A stretch of 58,736 bases of DNA from JAHDCJ01 sp039028895 (GTDB lineage: Bacteria; Bacteroidota; Bacteroidia; Chitinophagales; Saprospiraceae), in contig JBCCHF010000043.1 in NCBI GenBank assembly GCA_039028895.1, forward strand, positions 1 to 58,736, given 5' to 3'. The translations under genes were made by a program, and so were the position numbers. A model generated the notes under the pieces. It ran no database searches and had not been told where the DNA came from. It saw nothing but the letters and a program-made list of their open reading frames with translations. Of the stretch, positions 54,135-58,736 are shown in pieces (the first letter of the stretch is position 1; every line of letters starts with the position of its first letter).

Positions 54135-54839
54135 ATGGCTTTTCATATCGGTGCAAAAAAAGGAGAAATTGCCAATACAGTACTTCTTCCAGGTGATCCC
54201 CTGAGAGCCAGGTTCGTTTCTGAAAACCTGATGCAAGATTCCTTTTGCTATAATGAGGTAAGAGGAATGTATGGATACACTGGGTTTTACAATGGTAAAC
54301 GGGTCTCCATCCAGGGTGCAGGTATGGGTATTCCTTCAAATACCATTTATGCCCATGAACTTATTAATACCTATGGTGTTAGAACCCTTATCAGAGTTGG
54401 AACATGTGGTGCTGTTCTTCCTGAATTGAAGCTGGGACAAGTGATCCTCGCGATCACAGCCTCATCAGATTCAGGAATAAACAACCAGATTTTCAAAGGA
54501 TTAAACTATGCTCCAGCTGCTGATTTTGCTCTACTTTCAGCGGCCAATGACGTTGCAAAGAAACTGGGTATTGATGCGATGATTGGCAATGTGTTCAGTA
54601 CCGACGTCTTTTATAGCAATGAAGAAGATCGATGGGGGGTATGGGCCCAACATGGTATTCTCGCCGCAGAGATGGAAACATCCGGGCTTTACACAATCGC
54701 CGCAAGGTTTAATGTAAAAGCACTTTCAATACTTACGGTCAGCGACAATATCATTACCGGTGAGGTATCTTCAGCCAAAGACCGGGAGCAAAGAGTTTCT
54801 GATATGATGAAAATAGCGCTGGAAATAGCTGACGAATAG
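54135..54839 (+). CDS. deoD: purine nucleoside phosphorylase DeoD
   Basis: 234 residues, the usual hexameric DeoD length. It splits purine (deoxy)ribonucleosides with phosphate. Motifs: LLPGDPLRARFVSENL, RVGTCGAVLPELKLGQV, and AEMETSGLYTIAA plus LTVSDNIITGE, with the aspartate that protonates the base. 52 nt separate it from the divergent uridine phosphorylase start. Deoxyribose-1-P formed could enter DeoC after isomerisation, though no deoB is seen here. Confidence 0.95.
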   Translation: MAFHIGAKKGEIANTVLLPGDPLRARFVSENLMQDSFCYNEVRGMYGYTGFYNGKRVSIQGAGMGIPSNTIYAHELINTYGVRTLIRVGTCGAVLPELKLGQVILAITASSDSGINNQIFKGLNYAPAADFALLSAANDVAKKLGIDAMIGNVFSTDVFYSNEEDRWGVWAQHGILAAEMETSGLYTIAARFNVKALSILTVSDNIITGEVSSAKDREQRVSDMMKIALEIADE

Positions 54840-54872
54840 AATATTTTTAACCAAATTCACTACATTTAATTC

Positions 54873-55280
54873 ATGATAAAAACTGCGGCAATATATCGAC
54901 AAATACTCGCCACGAGTTGCCTGGTCTTTTATCTGACTTGCGCCTTCCAGCCCATTATACTCGAAAGCATTCATTTTTTGACACATATTGGAGACATTGT
55001 CAGTCTAAACTATGTTTCACACAGTGTCAAGACGCATGATAATCACAGTCATGATTTTATTGATCTTTTAGAAATCTCCTTTGATGTAACCGCCTGCGAC
55101 CACAACTCCGGGAATGAAGAAGAGGCTCCTAACATCAAATTGAAGAAAATTCCTGAAGTCGGGCAAAAAACCGTTTTAACATCAAACCCTGACGAAAATA
55201 AGTTTTTCACCTTTTTCGACGCTCCCAATTTGTACAAATCGGTAGATCGAGACATTACTATTCCGCCTCCTAAGGCCTGA
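54873..55280 (+). CDS. small histidine-rich envelope protein
   Basis: 135 residues. A hydrophobic N-terminus (QILATSCLVFYLTCAFQPIIL) suggests a membrane anchor or export signal. A histidine cluster SHSVKTHDNHSHDF at about 49-62 could bind zinc, copper or nickel. The C-terminal half is polar. The gene precedes a TonB-dependent receptor by 143 nt on the same strand. Similar small His-rich genes beside receptors have been linked to metal uptake; here it is inference. Confidence 0.62.
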   Translation: MIKTAAIYRQILATSCLVFYLTCAFQPIILESIHFLTHIGDIVSLNYVSHSVKTHDNHSHDFIDLLEISFDVTACDHNSGNEEEAPNIKLKKIPEVGQKTVLTSNPDENKFFTFFDAPNLYKSVDRDITIPPPKA

Positions 55281-55423
55281 TCACTTTCCAACATCCTGAA
55301 GTACCTTTTTACGCTTTTCCAACCTGATTTTCGGTTGAAATGAGCCATTCTCCATGTTTGGTCGTATGTACTTCGTCATTCTAATCAATCCTTAATATGT
55401 CTCAATTATAAGCGTCATTTGAC

Positions 55424-57664
55424 ATGAAAAATACACTATATTCTTTTTGCACATTCATTATACTTTTAGCGAGCATCGGGGTATCAGGCCAGACCCTTAC
55501 CGGGAAAGTCGTTGATTCTGGCAATACGCCACTACCTGATGTTTATATATCCAAACTTGATGGTAGCATCCATGCGCATACCAATGAAACCGGCATATTC
55601 TACTGTACCGGGGTCAACTCTGGTGATACCATGCGAATAGACTACCTCGGGTTCCAAAGCAAACAAATCATTATTTCTGAAAAAGATTTTGATAAAACAC
55701 TGGTCATCAGGTTAACCGAAGCACTTTTTGACCTTGGTCAGGTTGTTATTTCGGATGATGTAAGAGCGATCAACCAGGTATCCAAGATTGACTTGAAAAC
55801 GGACCCTGTAAATTCCTCGCAAGAGGTTTTACGTAAAGTCCCAGGTTTGTTCATCGGTCAACATGCAGGCGGCGGTAAAGCAGAACAGATATTCTTACGT
55901 GGTTTTGACATTGATCATGGTACTGATGTCAGCATAACAGTTGACGGAATGCCGGTTAATATGGTATCACATGCTCACGGACAAGGCTATGCTGACTTGC
56001 ACTTCCTAATTCCAGAGACCGTCGAAAAAATAGATTTTGGGAAAGGTACTTATTATGCTGACCACGGTAATTTTACCACCGCCGGATATGTAGCTTTCGA
56101 GACTAAAGAAAAATTGGATGAAAGTTCAATCGCCCTCGAGTACGGCCAGTTTAATACGCTCCGTACTGTAGGACTTTTCGACCTGCTGAGTAATAATGAA
56201 AATGCCAATGCTTATGTTGCGGGAGAATTTGTACTCTCCGACGGACCAACTGAGTCTCCTCAAAACTTTAACCGGGTTAACATAATGGGTAAATACACCG
56301 GGCAATTAGGTAATAACGACAAAGTCAGCATACTGGCATCACATTTCCAAAGCAAGTGGGATGCATCAGGACAAATTCCACAGCGTGCTGTTGATTCAGG
56401 ACTAATTTCTCGCTTTGGGTCAATTGATGACACTGAAGGTGGCAATACCAGGAGAACTAATCTTGCAGTTTCCCACACGAAAATGCTTTCAGAAAGTGCA
56501 TTTGTGAAAAGCAGAGCCTATTACAGTTTTTACCAGTTTGAGTTATTCTCCAATTTCACCTTTTTCCTTGATGACCCGGTTAATGGTGACCAGATCCGTC
56601 AATTCGAGAAACGAAATATGTTTGGACTTGAATCAGTGGTCAATAAATCATATAACCCAAGCTTTGCTGACGAAGTATTGCTAAAAGCTGGCGTAGGATT
56701 CAGGCATGATGCGGTCAGGGATAATACTTTATCCCGCACATTTGACAGAAGAACAACCCTTGATTCTCTTGCTTTTGGCAATGTCGATGAATCCAACTAC
56801 TATTTATTTTTTGATGCAGAAATCGATCTTGGAAAAGTTTTGATCAACCCTGGTGTTCGTTTAGACTATTTCAAATTTGATTATAACGACTTCCTTGTTC
56901 AGCCATATGCTACATTATCTGAAGACAGAATTTTTGCTGGTCCAAAGCTTAATATCCTTTATAATCCAAGTTCGGATTGGCAGTTGTTTTTCAAGTCTGG
57001 TATTGGATTTCACTCCAATGATACCAGGGTTGTCGTAGCCCAGAGCGGTGAAGAAATCCTGCCTGCTGCTTTGGGAGCAGAAACCGGTGTTATCTGGAAA
57101 CCAATATCACGACTTTGGATCAATACTGCATTATGGTATCTTTTCCTCCAGCAAGAGTTTGTATATGTGGGCGATGCTGCGGTAGTAGAGCCAAGTGGAC
57201 AGACAAAGCGTATGGGCATTGACTTTGGTCTAAGAGCCCAACCAGCTGACTGGTTATTTTTTGACCTGGATCTAAATTACACGCATGCTCGTGCAATTGG
57301 TGAACCGGAAGGTGAAGCTTTCATCCCATTAGCGCCTGACTTCACAGCTATTGCAGGATTGTCGGTTAATCACCCATCTGGATTCTCAGGAAGTCTGAAA
57401 GGGCGTTACCTTAAAGACCGTCCAGCCAATGAAGACAATAGCATTGTTGCTGAAGGATATTTTGTAACAGATCTGAGTTTGAATTATTCAAGAGGTTCTG
57501 TTGATTTTGGTATTACCGTCGAAAACCTCTTCGACACTGACTGGAACGAAGCGCAATTTGCCACCGAATCCAGATTGTTTAATGAAACAGAGCCAACCGA
57601 GGAAATCCATTTCACACCTGGAGTACCATTCTTTATCAAAGGTAAGCTTGGCTTTAGATTTTAA
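55424..57664 (+). CDS. TonB-dependent receptor, probably for a metal
   Basis: 746 residues. Signal peptide to about 22, a CarboxypepD_reg-like domain (QTLTGKVVDSGNTPLPDVYI, DYLGFQSKQI), a plug (VLRKVPGLFIGQHAGGG, LRGFDIDHGTDVSI, NMVSHAHGQGYADL) and a beta-barrel ending in KGKLGFRF. The plug has several His and Asp residues (DIDHGTD, SHAHGQG), which suggests metal or metallophore binding. No SusD partner follows, so it is not a SusCD glycan system. Located after the His-rich gene. Confidence 0.9.
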   Translation: MKNTLYSFCTFIILLASIGVSGQTLTGKVVDSGNTPLPDVYISKLDGSIHAHTNETGIFYCTGVNSGDTMRIDYLGFQSKQIIISEKDFDKTLVIRLTEALFDLGQVVISDDVRAINQVSKIDLKTDPVNSSQEVLRKVPGLFIGQHAGGGKAEQIFLRGFDIDHGTDVSITVDGMPVNMVSHAHGQGYADLHFLIPETVEKIDFGKGTYYADHGNFTTAGYVAFETKEKLDESSIALEYGQFNTLRTVGLFDLLSNNENANAYVAGEFVLSDGPTESPQNFNRVNIMGKYTGQLGNNDKVSILASHFQSKWDASGQIPQRAVDSGLISRFGSIDDTEGGNTRRTNLAVSHTKMLSESAFVKSRAYYSFYQFELFSNFTFFLDDPVNGDQIRQFEKRNMFGLESVVNKSYNPSFADEVLLKAGVGFRHDAVRDNTLSRTFDRRTTLDSLAFGNVDESNYYLFFDAEIDLGKVLINPGVRLDYFKFDYNDFLVQPYATLSEDRIFAGPKLNILYNPSSDWQLFFKSGIGFHSNDTRVVVAQSGEEILPAALGAETGVIWKPISRLWINTALWYLFLQQEFVYVGDAAVVEPSGQTKRMGIDFGLRAQPADWLFFDLDLNYTHARAIGEPEGEAFIPLAPDFTAIAGLSVNHPSGFSGSLKGRYLKDRPANEDNSIVAEGYFVTDLSLNYSRGSVDFGITVENLFDTDWNEAQFATESRLFNETEPTEEIHFTPGVPFFIKGKLGFRF

Positions 57665-57703
57665 TCCAAGATAATATGGCCGATTAAAAGGTCATGGCTA
57701 AAT

Positions 57704-57787
57704 ACGCAGGGTCCCTTAAAGGATACCTTGCCGAGACGCAGGCCTCTCGTCTTGTCTCAGCAAGGTCTCTCAAAGAGGACCCTGCGT
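57704..57787. terminator. long double-stem terminator structure
   Basis: Outer stem ACGCAGGGTCC (57704-57714) pairs with GGACCCTGCGT (57777-57787). Inside, ACCTTGC and GAGAC (57725-57737) pair with GTCTC and GCAAGGT (57754-57766), with one mismatch. A T-run follows on the plus side. It lies between the converging receptor and ChaN-like genes. Confidence 0.7.
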
Positions 57788-57811
57788 TATTTTTTGCTTT
57801 AAGGAATGGAG

Positions 57812-58606
57812 CTAATGGGTAATAACAAAATCAGCCAATTGACGATACCATTCCGGGCTATCATCTTCCTGATCTTTCCCAAAACAAGAGATGGTGACTA
57901 CGTTTAGTTTTGATTTTCGTTCTAACAGGTGTTTTACAGTGCCGAGTTTTTCATCGCTGTGAAAACGCCCGCAAAGATGATACACCAATTCGTCTTTATG
58001 CTTTCGCCAATAATTGAAAATGGCATTCGCCATTGAGGCGTCCCAAAGATTCTGACTATGATATATGTTCATCATTCGGCCACCTCCATGACCGCCCATC
58101 AGGTCAAAAAATTTATCCTGGTATCGGCCTTCCAGAACTTTGTAAGGCAACTTAGGCAAGAGTTTTTTCGCTGATTTAGGAAGGCCATTGAGTGCCTCCA
58201 TACCATTGCGGCTAACAATTCGAACATACCGTCTCGGCGCATTGGCAGCAACTACAGAGATACCTTTTTCTTTGGCAAAATCTACCATAGGCTTGTAATC
58301 TGTTTCATAATTGCTCCAGGTTCTGGCATCTTTATAGAGAAAGCTTTCAAGAATCTGGTCGTTCAGGTATTCGTCAAGGATGTGCTGGACATCAGTTTCA
58401 AACATCTCCATACTCAAGGCTACCTTTCCAGCACGTTTTGCGTAAAGCAACTGAAGAAGTTCATTTTGTAATGCATGAGCGATGCTGTCATCATGTTGTT
58501 CTCCAAAGAACACAATATCTGCTTTTGCGCAAGCCTCAGCTACCTGTTCAAGTGTAATTGTCTCACCAGAAGCCGTTTCGTAGATCGTGTATGTTTGAGC
58601 TTCCAT
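57812..58606 (-). CDS. ChaN-like (DUF399) protein
   Basis: 264 residues. DUF399/ChaN motifs: VFFGEQHDDSIAHALQNELL near the start, VALSMEMFETDVQHILDEYL, and VVAANAPRRYVRIVSRNG. ChaN binds haem at the outer membrane in Campylobacter; other members are unstudied. Here no signal peptide or lipobox is seen, and an in-frame TGA blocks an earlier start, so the protein is probably cytoplasmic. Close to the TonB-dependent receptor but convergent with it. Right of it (58607-58736) no gene is supported. Confidence 0.85.
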   Translation of the reverse strand: MEAQTYTIYETASGETITLEQVAEACAKADIVFFGEQHDDSIAHALQNELLQLLYAKRAGKVALSMEMFETDVQHILDEYLNDQILESFLYKDARTWSNYETDYKPMVDFAKEKGISVVAANAPRRYVRIVSRNGMEALNGLPKSAKKLLPKLPYKVLEGRYQDKFFDLMGGHGGGRMMNIYHSQNLWDASMANAIFNYWRKHKDELVYHLCGRFHSDEKLGTVKHLLERKSKLNVVTISCFGKDQEDDSPEWYRQLADFVITH

Positions 58607-58736
58607 TATCAGTGAAAAGTGGCTGTCGTGTCTTCACACATGCACATGTCCCTTCGTATTAATTTGACAATGTGCTCTTTCCATCAATTCTTCTGTGCTC
58701 TCCTTGCCTGTAGTCCAAGCACGTGCAGTTTGTCAG

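Noticed and set aside
55424..57664. SusC of a glycan-uptake locus
   Set aside because: No SusD-like lipoprotein or glycoside hydrolases nearby; length of 746 residues is shorter than SusC.
58607..58736. Start of another gene at the right edge
   Set aside because: Short minus-strand frames run into the edge, but none gives a recognisable protein.

Overview
The window looks like a chromosomal segment of a member of the Bacteroidota, most likely a Saprospiria/Lewinella-type marine or environmental heterotroph. The reasons are: several promoter-like sites of the Bacteroidota type (TTTG, about 19-20 nt, TAnnTTTG) and little sign of Shine-Dalgarno sequences; a protein with a type IX secretion sorting tail; a TonB-dependent receptor with an N-terminal carboxypeptidase-regulatory-like domain; TonB-like proteins with the MPRF/MPRY-type motif; and many SpII lipoproteins. 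No tRNA, rRNA, CRISPR array, transposase or phage gene was seen. The species assignment is inference from gene content only.

Left part (1-16 kb). serC and a GabD-like dehydrogenase are followed by a compact, same-strand set for tryptophan/kynurenine breakdown: ACMSD-type amidohydrolase, kynureninase, kynurenine 3-monooxygenase (overlapping kynU by 4 nt) and 2-aminomuconate deaminase. It is a catabolic branch, since ACMSD diverts the intermediate away from quinolinate/NAD; 3-hydroxyanthranilate dioxygenase is not in the window. A cluster of intergenic palindromic repeats and a bidirectional terminator follow, then two short TonB-like proteins, a fasciclin-domain protein, a T9SS-exported protein, a PRMT-like methyltransferase, a DUF1415 protein, acetyl-CoA synthetase and a GSCFA protein.

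Middle (16-40 kb). Here lie a YhhN lysoplasmalogenase-like membrane protein, histidine ammonia-lyase, an orphan inactive M16 peptidase homologue, pcm, and a phosphoglucomutase gene interrupted by one in-frame TAA. A 1429-residue outer-membrane-type protein carries 11 repeats of about 90 residues. A MarR-controlled operon with two near-identical operator sites encodes an outer-membrane protein and an exported YcaC-like hydrolase. A divergent MerR/lipoprotein pair has a MerR-type overlong promoter. A secreted NlpC/P60-YARHG protein follows.

Right part (40-58.7 kb). A BioD/DRTGG protein and a VPS10-like beta-propeller protein precede the most interesting block: an OvoA-type 5-histidylcysteine sulfoxide synthase lacking the methyltransferase domain, an ATP-grasp ligase 19 nt downstream, and a leaderless subtilase. 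Next comes a nucleoside-salvage group (deoC, two-domain ALDH16-like dehydrogenase, uridine phosphorylase, deoD), which would turn deoxynucleosides into glyceraldehyde-3-phosphate and acetate; the acs gene at 13.9 kb could then activate acetate. A small histidine-rich envelope protein precedes a TonB-dependent receptor with a His-rich plug, suggesting metal uptake. A long terminator hairpin and a ChaN-like gene close the window.
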